The notes under the pieces are model-generated. The model worked only from the letters and a program-made list of their open reading frames with translations, was not told the origin of the DNA and searched no databases. Positions 35,501 through 42,073 of a stretch of 64,000 nucleotides of DNA are shown piece after piece. This DNA comes from Nocardia vinacea NBRC 16497 (GTDB lineage: Bacteria > Actinomycetota > Actinomycetes > Mycobacteriales > Mycobacteriaceae). Positions within the stretch are counted from its first letter, which is position 1, and each line of letters opens with the position of its first letter. A program made the position numbers and the translations under genes. The stretch spans positions 1 through 64,000 of the forward strand of contig NZ_BAGN01000072.1 in the NCBI RefSeq assembly GCF_000308835.1, read 5' to 3'.

Positions 35501-35960
35501 CGCCGATATCGCCGCACATCGGCTCATCGCCATGGCAGTGCGTGTCTTGTTGTCCGCATTCGGGATCCACTCGCTGCCCGCCGACGTCGCGCCCGCGCAA
35601 ACCCTGCGGCGGCTGTTGCCGGACCACGCCCTGCGTCGCGACGATCTGCTGACGCAGCTGGAATCGGCACGGCGGGTCCGTTTCTCGGAGATAATCGGAA
35701 AGGGCGGAGATACTCTCGCGGGTCTCGCGGTGCTGGATGATTTCGTCACACTGGTCCGATCGGTCGCGGCGGGGGCGGAGACGACAACGGGATTCCCGGC
35801 CTCCTTCGATTCACGTGAGCAGTGGCGGCGCACGCTGGCAATCGGTTACGACTGGCTGCGCATCGCCGGGTACCTGAATACCGACCTGCCCCTGGACGAG
35901 GCCCGCGATCTGCTGGCCTCCGGTGGCCAACAACCGCATCTGCGGGAAGGAGAGTCATGA
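32559..35960 (+). CDS. FAAL fused to nucleotidyltransferase and PqqD-like region
   Basis: This is a 1133-residue fusion. Residues about 1-555 are a fatty acyl-AMP ligase: FTSGSTGTPRGV, the FAAL-type WLPLYHDMGLVG, YGLAEATLMVTS and a C-terminal SSGKPRRR lysine loop. Around 611-632 lies GSLAEGFGNAGSDVDF, the GSxAxG...DxD signature of minimal nucleotidyltransferases, followed by a helical extension. About 841-895 (VFALSDSAARAW onward) resembles PqqD carrier-binding domains, with lower certainty. The last about 240 residues are unassigned and helical. The FAAL would adenylate a fatty acid and load it on the ACP encoded next. The nucleotidyltransferase may move NMP to a product or carrier. GGAGGAG precedes ATG 32559, which overlaps the previous gene by 14 bp. 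Confidence 0.85.
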   Translation: MKPDKDVAAVRNWLADPARDAGIHLADEADGWEYRSYHDLAELSWSIAARMREHGMGSGDGACVIMPTGFPCAAAFYAVWACGGVFTPVAPPMFGDLDQIIAHIAAILEQARPRLVVTSTEFEQLVRKAAEAAGRTDEPLVIDAAKLGPAPAEREFGEPDECALLQFTSGSTGTPRGVRVSWHNLANNIAMISTLIDWRHGDTMVSWLPLYHDMGLVGAFLTTVTNQGELYLMRPDQFVRDPARWLRAMSHAQHTPSPSFALGYVAHRVAPEEIADLDLSGWRTLAVGSEPVEVADLQSFAGLAGRQGFSTNAYTLAYGLAEATLMVTSSARNRPITALRLDNPNLRFGQPVTISAEELLDDTHRVEGSGWITGLGYSTPESTVRVVDEDGRELPDGTLGEMIVVGDSVALGYSGEPNAGSSTRIVERVLFTGDAGFLHNGEVFVLGRMGSSLKVRGRSVFMEDIESRVAQETGITKGKLAAVAITEAGAQGIALFAESAPGDWIAEARRIIRGELGPAQTVNIVTGPRGIIRRTSSGKPRRRHMWRLFAEGALAGAVVHAADGTTESKPRTDSPAIDDAVPEPALPAERVRQLLDRALESVAVPRDSTVLFEGSLAEGFGNAGSDVDFLVVATGDEELPTLPTVLFIDGRRVEVRTRSEAQLRNQLELAASGSDKIDEDLLNRCQRFLRATVVRPGEPNVAELRALLPHSRFTALVADWWTRRATQALRYAVALRALEAEAEAADWARDGLLQAMKGWAARKGESYLETKWLPHQLDRIGADPLIDRYNDLTEPTEQVAWEQVWELATALGVPEIADDPHQILFARRPGVTTWTIGGRIHVIRDDHDVFALSDSAARAWRSVVFRHSLRDVLGRAEHDIAADLLEFLGLGLVGLHWRGGELIEPALAMCKPVKPYTPVPYAAAPALGLTGATRDDVIATLSPMPATRFTECALNLVWSNVVLENAREDLAGAVKNSQGAVADIAAHRLIAMAVRVLLSAFGIHSLPADVAPAQTLRRLLPDHALRRDDLLTQLESARRVRFSEIIGKGGDTLAGLAVLDDFVTLVRSVAAGAETTTGFPASFDSREQWRRTLAIGYDWLRIAGYLNTDLPLDEARDLLASGGQQPHLREGES

Positions 35961-36280
35961 GGGCATCGCGCAGCGATTCGGCACGGGACGGCGGCCGGGT
36001 GACGGGTGGGCCTGCGGTGGCTGATACTGCGACTGCCGACAAGGTGCGCCGGATCGTCCTGGCCACGGCCCCGGAACCGCCCGCCGAATTGTTCGACGAG
36101 CATCGCCTCGTGGAGGATCTCGGCTTCGATTCGCTGCGTCTGATGGAACTCACCGTCGTCCTCGAGCGTGCGTTCGAACTGCCGCGCTACCGGCCCGAGG
36201 AACTGGTGGGCGTGCGCCGGGTCGATGCGGTGATCGCCCTGGTCTCTGGCAGTTTGGCGGCTGGCGAGGTGCCACTATGA
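35957..36280 (+). CDS. Acyl carrier protein
   Basis: This 107-residue protein has a basic, disordered N-terminus of about 25 residues, then a carrier-protein fold with the phosphopantetheine site LGFDSLRLMEL (Ser near residue 58). It overlaps the FAAL gene by 4 bp (ATGA) and is followed by the reductase with another 4-bp overlap. It is therefore the natural acceptor of the FAAL-activated acyl chain. A phosphopantetheinyl transferase is not encoded nearby. Confidence 0.9.
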   Translation: MRASRSDSARDGGRVTGGPAVADTATADKVRRIVLATAPEPPAELFDEHRLVEDLGFDSLRLMELTVVLERAFELPRYRPEELVGVRRVDAVIALVSGSLAAGEVPL

Positions 36281-37368
36281 GCTGCGGCGATACCGTGCTG
36301 GTTACCGGTGCGGCCGGACTGGTCGGTGCCGAGGTTGTCGCCAGGCTTGCGGCCGCGAGCCGACCGGTCGCCGCTGTGCTGCACAGCAATTCGACCATCG
36401 TGCGCAATGACGGCACCTTGATCGAGGCCGGTACCGCCGTCGCGGGTGACGTGCGGTTGCCCGGATTGGGCCTGTCCGAGCGCGATACCGAGGATCTGGC
36501 CGAGCGGGCCGGCATCATCGTGCACTGCGCGGCGACAACGGCATTCGACGCATCGGCAGCTGACTACGAGGAACTCAATGTGGTCGGCACCGCGAATGCC
36601 ATCGGACTCGCCCGCGAGTGGGAGGTGCCGCTCGTGCACGTCAGCACCGCTTACGTCTGCGGTATGCGGGGCGGCACGATCGCCGAGGACGAACTCGACG
36701 CCGGTCAAACCTTCGGAAATGGCTACGAGGACAGCAAGTTTCGCGCCGAAAAGCTGGTGCTGGCGGCCGGGGAGCAGGGCCTGCCGTGGGCGATCGTGCG
36801 CCCCGGCATCGTGACCGGAGCGAGCGATACCGGCACGATTCGGGAGTACAAGAACCTCTACACCGTCGTGAAACTCATGGTCGAGGGCAAGCTGCGCTCG
36901 CTGCCCGGCCGCTACGACGCGACGCTTTCGCTGGCGCCGGTCGACCATGTCGCCGATGTAATCGCCGCGGCCGTCCTGGATTTCGACTCCGCGCAGAATC
37001 GCACGCTGCATGCGCTCGGCCGCGACACCCTCTCGCTGCGCGAGGTCTCCGATGTGCTGGCCGAATATCCGTCCTTCGAGGTCGCCACCTTCGTGCCGGA
37101 AGCGACCTTCGCCGAGGACGATCTCGAGCCGATCGAGCGCGAATATTACCGCCGCATCGGTTCGCTCTACACCAGCTATTTCCGGCGGCGGCTGGTATTC
37201 GACACCGCCCACGCCGACGTGCTGCTCGGCAAGCCGTCTCCGGCGAGCGGCAAGGAGTATCTGCGGGTACTGCTGGACTACTGCCTGGAATCGGGATACC
37301 TCGGCATGCCGCTGCCGTCGATCGCGGACATCCTGGCGAGCAACGACTTCGACGGAGCCGCCCCATGA
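36277..37368 (+). CDS. Extended SDR, thioester-reductase-like
   Basis: This 363-residue Rossmann protein starts with VLVTGAAGLVGAEVVARL and has the extended-SDR active-site region STAYVCG followed by GYEDSKFRAEKLV, whose Tyr is separated from Lys by three residues, and VRPGIVTGASDTG. The pattern is closest to the reductase domains of NRPSs and carboxylic acid reductases (NAD_binding_4), which release acyl thioesters as aldehydes or alcohols. Its place right after an ACP supports reductive release of the acyl-ACP. A hydroxysteroid-dehydrogenase-like epimerase role is the alternative. Confidence 0.8.
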   Translation: MSCGDTVLVTGAAGLVGAEVVARLAAASRPVAAVLHSNSTIVRNDGTLIEAGTAVAGDVRLPGLGLSERDTEDLAERAGIIVHCAATTAFDASAADYEELNVVGTANAIGLAREWEVPLVHVSTAYVCGMRGGTIAEDELDAGQTFGNGYEDSKFRAEKLVLAAGEQGLPWAIVRPGIVTGASDTGTIREYKNLYTVVKLMVEGKLRSLPGRYDATLSLAPVDHVADVIAAAVLDFDSAQNRTLHALGRDTLSLREVSDVLAEYPSFEVATFVPEATFAEDDLEPIEREYYRRIGSLYTSYFRRRLVFDTAHADVLLGKPSPASGKEYLRVLLDYCLESGYLGMPLPSIADILASNDFDGAAP

Positions 37369-38285
37369 GCGAGTCGTTGCGGGAGCTGCTGAGCGTGCTG
37401 ACGCCGTCGCCGCGGAAGGTCGACGCCTACGTCGCCGACACCTACGTGCAGGAATCGGTGGACCAACTCGATCGACTCGGCGTCGACGCGGCCGAATTCG
37501 CCAGGGCGCATTCCCTGTTGCTGCTCAAGCCGGACGCGATTGTCGCGCGTTCCGTCGATCCGACACTGAACTGGTTGGCCGACAACGGGTTTCGTGTGGT
37601 CAGCGCGTTCCGCGTCCCGGTCGACCGGCATCTCGCTCGCGCACTGTGGTACTTCGCGTGGAATATCGCCTCCCCCGAACGCCGCCGCTTGGCCGATCTG
37701 CTGGTCGCCATCTCGGATGTGCTCGTACTCGTCGTGCACGCACCCGACGGCGAACTGCCCGTGCCGGTGCGGCTGACCGAGGCGAAGGGTGCCACCGATC
37801 CGCGCAAGCGCCGCCCCGGTGAGCTGCGGTATCTACTCGGCCGTCACAACTACCTGCTGAACCTGGTGCATTCGCCCGACGATCCCGCCGACGTACTGCG
37901 GGAACTCGCCATCTACCTGGACGAATGGAGCCGGGCAGCGGTGATCGCACAAGCCTGCTCCGGCGCGGACCGCGCGGCCGACGCGGCTGCGATCGCCGAG
38001 GAACTGTATGCGCGCACACCCGCGCGCAGCTTCGATCGGGCGGACGCGCTCGACCGGGTGCTACACGATTCGACACGGGGCGGTAGGTCGGCCCCATCCG
38101 GCTTCGATCCGGCCTCGGATACGGACTGCGCGCAGTTGCTGTATCGGGCCTGGGCTGATGGCCGGGAGCTGGATCCGTGGTCGGCGATCGTACTCGGATC
38201 CTATGTACTTCCCATGCGGACCGGCACCGCGTCGCAGACGTTGCGGCCGGTGTCCGCCGAAGAATGGTTGGAGGGTCGAACGTGA
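37365..38285 (+). CDS. NDK-domain protein with altered active-site motif
   Basis: The protein has 306 residues. About 45-175 follow the nucleoside diphosphate kinase fold: LLLKPDAIVARSV matches the NDK start, EAKGATDPRKRRPGELR matches the T-D-P...G-T-I-R segment, and NLVHSPDD matches the active site NxxH-GSDS. The His is kept, but Gly-Ser after it is replaced by Ser-Pro. N- and C-terminal extensions of about 45 and 125 residues are unrecognised. True NDK is encoded at 18716, so this one is probably specialised for a pathway phosphate or nucleotide. ATG 37365 overlaps the reductase stop in ATGA. Confidence 0.75.
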   Translation: MSESLRELLSVLTPSPRKVDAYVADTYVQESVDQLDRLGVDAAEFARAHSLLLLKPDAIVARSVDPTLNWLADNGFRVVSAFRVPVDRHLARALWYFAWNIASPERRRLADLLVAISDVLVLVVHAPDGELPVPVRLTEAKGATDPRKRRPGELRYLLGRHNYLLNLVHSPDDPADVLRELAIYLDEWSRAAVIAQACSGADRAADAAAIAEELYARTPARSFDRADALDRVLHDSTRGGRSAPSGFDPASDTDCAQLLYRAWADGRELDPWSAIVLGSYVLPMRTGTASQTLRPVSAEEWLEGRT

Positions 38286-39268
38286 CCACAGACGCGGCCG
38301 CCGTGCAGACGGCGAGCCATACCCGCACGATCCCCCGGGAACTCGCACACCGATGCGCGGTCTCGGAGGTGTTCGTCACCTCATTGGATGCCGTCGGCGA
38401 GCACACCTTTGTCGCCGGAGCACAACTACCCAGAATGCACGCGTATTACGGCGATCACGCCGGATCTCTTGCGGTGCGGCATGATCCGCTGGTGGTCATG
38501 GAGGCGGCCCGGCAGGCTGCCATCGCACTGACGCACAAGTTCTACGGTGTGCCGAACGAAATGGCCTTCGTGGTGCGCACTTTCAACGGCACCGGATGCG
38601 ACACCGCCGCCTGGGAGGTGCGCACCGCGCCCGCCGATCTGGTGATGCATGTGCGAGTTCCGCAGCGCCATCAGCGCGGTGGCGTGCTGCAGGGTCTCGA
38701 TATGGTGCTCGAGATCGAATCCGACGGCGAGCCGATGCTGACGGTCGACGGATCCTTTTCCTGGGTGACCGCACGGCAGTGGTCGGCGCTGCGCAGCGGA
38801 TTCCGGGACAGCCTGGAGCTCGGCGAGTTTCGCGGTGCCTCGGCGCTTACCGAACGCGCCGTACCTGCCGCGGTGGGCCGGGAGAACTGGCGCAATGTGG
38901 TGATCGGCCCGCCGATGCGCGACGGCGCGACCGCACGGGCGCGGCTGGTACCCGATCTCGGCCATCCCTTCCTGTTCGACCACCAACTCGACCATGTGCC
39001 CGGCAGTCTGCTCATCGAGGCCTGCCGTCAGACCGCATTGTCGATGGTCGTGCGCGACCTGCCCCAACTCGAATGTGTGGCAAGTACTTTCGACCGATTC
39101 GTCGAGCTCGATCTGCCTGCGGAATGCACCGCGGAGATTGCCGACCAAGGGGCGGGCAATACCGTCATCCACTGCGAGATCCTTCAGGCCGATGCCGTGG
39201 CCGCCCAAATCGATCTCGAATTCGCCGAGGACGCACTGGTTTCCGAGGCCGATCCCGAAGGAGTCTGA
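38282..39268 (+). CDS. AfsA/ScbA-family hotdog condensing enzyme
   Basis: AfsA proteins join a beta-ketoacyl thioester to DHAP in gamma-butyrolactone signal synthesis. Two hotdog repeats are visible. The first, around residues 45-130, has HDPLVVMEAARQAAIALTHKFY. The second, about 205-300, has FLFDHQLDHVPGSLLIEACR, the most diagnostic family motif. Length, 328 residues, fits. GTG 38282 overlaps the previous TGA. The ACP and FAAL in the same operon could supply an acyl thioester, although no ketosynthase lies nearby. Some family members are not butyrolactone synthases, so the product is open. Confidence 0.85.
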   Translation: MTTDAAAVQTASHTRTIPRELAHRCAVSEVFVTSLDAVGEHTFVAGAQLPRMHAYYGDHAGSLAVRHDPLVVMEAARQAAIALTHKFYGVPNEMAFVVRTFNGTGCDTAAWEVRTAPADLVMHVRVPQRHQRGGVLQGLDMVLEIESDGEPMLTVDGSFSWVTARQWSALRSGFRDSLELGEFRGASALTERAVPAAVGRENWRNVVIGPPMRDGATARARLVPDLGHPFLFDHQLDHVPGSLLIEACRQTALSMVVRDLPQLECVASTFDRFVELDLPAECTAEIADQGAGNTVIHCEILQADAVAAQIDLEFAEDALVSEADPEGV

Positions 39269-39900
39269 TGGACGAGGAGTTCTCGGGCACCGACCTGCTG
39301 ACCACCACCCGGGCCTTCCGTCGTCGCCTCGACCCGACCCGTCCGGTCGCGCGCCAAGACCTGCTGGACTGTCTGGATATCGCGGTGCACGCGCCGAGCG
39401 GCACCAACCGTCAGCCGTGGCGCTTTCTGGTCGTCGAGGATCCGGAGACCAAACAGCAGATCGCCGAGTACTACCGAAAGGGTTTCGCCGCTTACCTTTC
39501 CGCGCGCACACCCCGTCCGGACCAACTCGGTGATCTGGCCTCCGGGCAGCATCTCGCGGCGCATCTGCACGAAGTGCCCGCACTGGTCATCGTGTGCTCC
39601 CTCGGTCGCCCACCCGCGAACGCCTCGCCGCTGCTGCTGGCCAGTTTCTACGGCTCGATCTACCCGGCGGTCTGGAACTTCGTGCTCGCGCTGCACGAAC
39701 GTGGGCTCGGCTCAACCATGACCACCGCACATCTGGCCTATGAGCGAGACATCGCCGACCTGCTCGGAATTCCGTTCGAGCAGGTCACCCAGGTCGCCAT
39801 GCTGCCGGTCGCGCATCTGCTGCCCGGTACTCGGGGGCCGGGTTCGCGGCGCACGCCTGCCGCGGAGGTGACCATGTGGGATCGGTGGACCGAGGCATGA
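39268..39900 (+). CDS. Nitroreductase-family FMN oxidoreductase
   Basis: This 210-residue protein starts TTTRAFRRRLDP and has HAPSGTNRQPWRF (about residues 42-54) and GLGSTMTTAH with the terminal AHLLPGTRG region. These are the FMN-binding landmarks of the nitroreductase fold. It shares one base with the AfsA stop (TGATG). In this setting it could reduce an enone or butenolide C=C bond, like reductases acting after AfsA, though that is inferred from context. It overlaps the UbiA gene by 4 bp. Confidence 0.88.
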   Translation: MDEEFSGTDLLTTTRAFRRRLDPTRPVARQDLLDCLDIAVHAPSGTNRQPWRFLVVEDPETKQQIAEYYRKGFAAYLSARTPRPDQLGDLASGQHLAAHLHEVPALVIVCSLGRPPANASPLLLASFYGSIYPAVWNFVLALHERGLGSTMTTAHLAYERDIADLLGIPFEQVTQVAMLPVAHLLPGTRGPGSRRTPAAEVTMWDRWTEA

Positions 39901-40835
39901 GCGACGTCGCTGGGACGTCGTCCTCCGGTCTGCTCGATTCCGTCGTCCGCATCGGGCGCTTCACCGCGGTCATGTACAAACCGCATTACGTCCTGTACGG
40001 CGTGCTCTGGGTGCTTGCGTTGGAGGGCACTGCGGCCCTTGTGTCACAACCGGATTCGGCCTGGCATCCCACCGGGTCCACGGTTCTGCGCATCGTCGTC
40101 GTCGCGTTCGTCCTGCTGTATCTGCGCATGGTCGACGAACAGAAGGACCTCGACTACGACCGCGTGCACAACCCGGACCGCCCCTTGGTCACCGGTGCGA
40201 TCTCCGCCACCGAACTCCGTGCCGCCATGGCCGTCATCGCCGTCGGTGCGATCGTCGCCAGCCTGACGCTCTCGGTGGTCTCCGCGCTCATGATCGCCGC
40301 CGTCCTCGCCTACGGCCTGGCGCTGTGGGGCCTCGAGCGCCTATCGGCGACCGTCCGAACCGATATCCTGGCGAATCTGGCCGTAACCTATCCGGTTCAA
40401 CTCCTGGTCACCGCCTATGTCGTCCTCTCTGCCGCCGACACCGGCGAAGTCCGCGCCACTTGGAAGACCGCAGCCGTCGCTCTGATCTTCGCGGGTGCGT
40501 TCTTGCAATTCGAATTCGCTCGCAAGACATCTCGCACACCACGCACCGACGAGCACTTCTACTCCAATGCCCTCGGCGCGATGGGCAGCACCGCGTTCGG
40601 ACTGCTGTGTGCCGCCGTCGCCGCCGCCACCGACATTGCCCTCGTCCAACCATGGACGTACACGTCGGCGCAGGCGGTGATCGCCTGGATTCCGTCGGCG
40701 CTCTTACTGCTTCCTATCTGGGGAGCGGTGAAGTTCCTGCGCGGCGGCAAGCCGGACTATCCGGTGCTCCCGGCTGTCCTGTTCATCCTGACGCTGTACA
40801 CAGCATTGATCGTGCAGGCGATCACGCTGACGTAA
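39897..40835 (+). CDS. UbiA-family membrane prenyltransferase
   Basis: This 312-residue protein has about eight or nine hydrophobic helices. The first Asp-rich motif is MVDEQKDLDYDRVHNPDRPL (about residues 78-97), equivalent to NDxxDxxxD. A later polar loop, RTPRTDEH (about 214-221), stands at the usual second motif. UbiA enzymes move isoprenoid chains from prenyl diphosphates to acceptors. As the last gene of the overlapping operon it suggests a prenylated or membrane-anchored end product. The acceptor and prenyl length are unknown. It converges on a small secreted protein gene, with 21 bp between them. Confidence 0.85.
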   Translation: MSDVAGTSSSGLLDSVVRIGRFTAVMYKPHYVLYGVLWVLALEGTAALVSQPDSAWHPTGSTVLRIVVVAFVLLYLRMVDEQKDLDYDRVHNPDRPLVTGAISATELRAAMAVIAVGAIVASLTLSVVSALMIAAVLAYGLALWGLERLSATVRTDILANLAVTYPVQLLVTAYVVLSAADTGEVRATWKTAAVALIFAGAFLQFEFARKTSRTPRTDEHFYSNALGAMGSTAFGLLCAAVAAATDIALVQPWTYTSAQAVIAWIPSALLLLPIWGAVKFLRGGKPDYPVLPAVLFILTLYTALIVQAITLT

Positions 40836-40856
40836 GTCCAACGCCCGCAGCTGATT

Positions 40857-41324
40857 TCAGCCGATCGGTAAGCACGCCGACCCGAGATCGGTGCCTGTTC
40901 CGACGCGCACCACAACCGAGCCCTCCGACTCCGGCGTGTAATTGCCGCCCACATACTTCGCGCGCACCGTGTGATTGCCGGTCGTGGCGGGCTTCCAATC
41001 GACCTGGGCGGTCAACGAGACACCGTTCGACGGCGTAGCCTTGTTCACCGTCGGTGTGACACTTCCGAGGAAGGTTCCGTCATCCCAGAACTCCACCGGT
41101 GGAATGTAATTCCCGAGCCCGAGCGAGGAACTCCCCGCCACCGTCGCCTTCACCTGAGCCGTGCATCCGGTGGCCGCCTGCCCCGATAGCGTCACCGTGG
41201 TGGTGACATCCCCCGGTGCGCCGCCGGCGGCGCCGGACGCCAGCAACGACCCGCCGCCCAACGCGACAACCGCGGTGAGAACAACGAACCCGGACGAGAT
41301 ACGACGAACAGCTGTGACGGCCAT
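40857..41324 (-). CDS. Secreted Ig-like-domain protein
   Basis: This 155-residue protein has a cleavable-type signal sequence (about 1-35: RRISSG, then a hydrophobic stretch, ending SGAAGGAP). One beta-sandwich domain like bacterial Ig-like repeats follows (TTTVTLSG at the start; VRAKYVGGNYTPESEG near the end). Two cysteines (after ATG and before LPIG) may pair. ATG 41322-41324 is chosen because it gives a normal signal peptide. Role unknown; it may bind at the cell surface. Confidence 0.75.
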   Translation of the reverse strand: MAVTAVRRISSGFVVLTAVVALGGGSLLASGAAGGAPGDVTTTVTLSGQAATGCTAQVKATVAGSSSLGLGNYIPPVEFWDDGTFLGSVTPTVNKATPSNGVSLTAQVDWKPATTGNHTVRAKYVGGNYTPESEGSVVVRVGTGTDLGSACLPIG

Positions 41325-41401
41325 GTTGGCTCCTGCACTCGCGAAACTTCGACCGATCCAGTTTCGACAGAGACTCGCCCTATCGCAAGATCTGAAACGC
41401 C

Positions 41402-41575
41402 TCAGCCGCCGTAGAGCCGGATGAAATCCTGGGTGGGATCGACCGCGGGCAGCGTGTACGACGAATATGTCGGATCCACCTGGGTTTCCTCGACATAGTG
41501 GTCCGGTTCCTTCGGCAGGTGCCGCCAACGGGCGCGCGGGTCCGCAACTCCGCTCTCGAAACTATCCGACGCCAT
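41402..41575 (-). CDS. Small hypothetical protein
   Basis: The 57-residue product starts MASDSFESGV and ends DFIRLYGG. It is Pro/Tyr/Asp-rich, probably disordered, with no membrane segment. A GAGAGGG stretch lies about 8 bp before the ATG. A 77-bp gap separates it from the secreted Ig-like gene downstream on the same strand. Length and composition would also allow a chance frame. Confidence 0.45.
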   Translation of the reverse strand: MASDSFESGVADPRARWRHLPKEPDHYVEETQVDPTYSSYTLPAVDPTQDFIRLYGG

Positions 41576-41725
41576 GACCGAACCCTCTCGAATCGTGCTA
41601 CTTACCAGGCTACCTGCGCGAATGAGTAGCTGGAATGAGTAGTTCGGCGGACGCCGGACCTGCCGGTTCCTTCGTAATCTCGCTGCAACCACCGCACCCG
41701 ACGGTGGCATGAGGTAGGAGAAACC

Positions 41726-42013
41726 ATGCCGTACATCAACATCACGCGCACGCCCGGAGTGGGATTGCCGGAGTACCGGGCGGTCGTGGCCGAACTCGGG
41801 GGTGCGCCGATCACGGGGCAATTGCTGCATATCGTCGGGGTATCCGACGGGGCATTGCACATAGTCGACGTCTGGGAATCGGCGGCCGCCGCCGACCGAT
41901 ATGCGGCCGAACGGCTGTTCCCGGCATTCGAACGCGCGGGGGTGCGTCCGGGTCCGGATGCGAGCGTCCACGCATTCGAAGGCGATGTGAGCACCGACGG
42001 CATGGCGTCCTAG
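41726..42013 (+). CDS. Small ABM/stress-barrel-like protein
   Basis: This 95-residue protein has alternating strands and helices, and segments such as QLLHIVGVSDGALHIVDVWE and AAADRYAAERLFPAFE. They resemble dimeric alpha-beta barrel proteins of the antibiotic-biosynthesis-monooxygenase or related families. GGTAGGAG precedes ATG 41726. It is followed 60 bp later by a LAL regulator. A catalytic role cannot be confirmed. Confidence 0.65.
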   Translation: MPYINITRTPGVGLPEYRAVVAELGGAPITGQLLHIVGVSDGALHIVDVWESAAAADRYAAERLFPAFERAGVRPGPDASVHAFEGDVSTDGMAS

Positions 42014-42073
42014 TCGCGATGCCGGCTCGTGCGCACCACCGCGCGGGTAATGTCAACGTCTCGGAGGTGGCAC

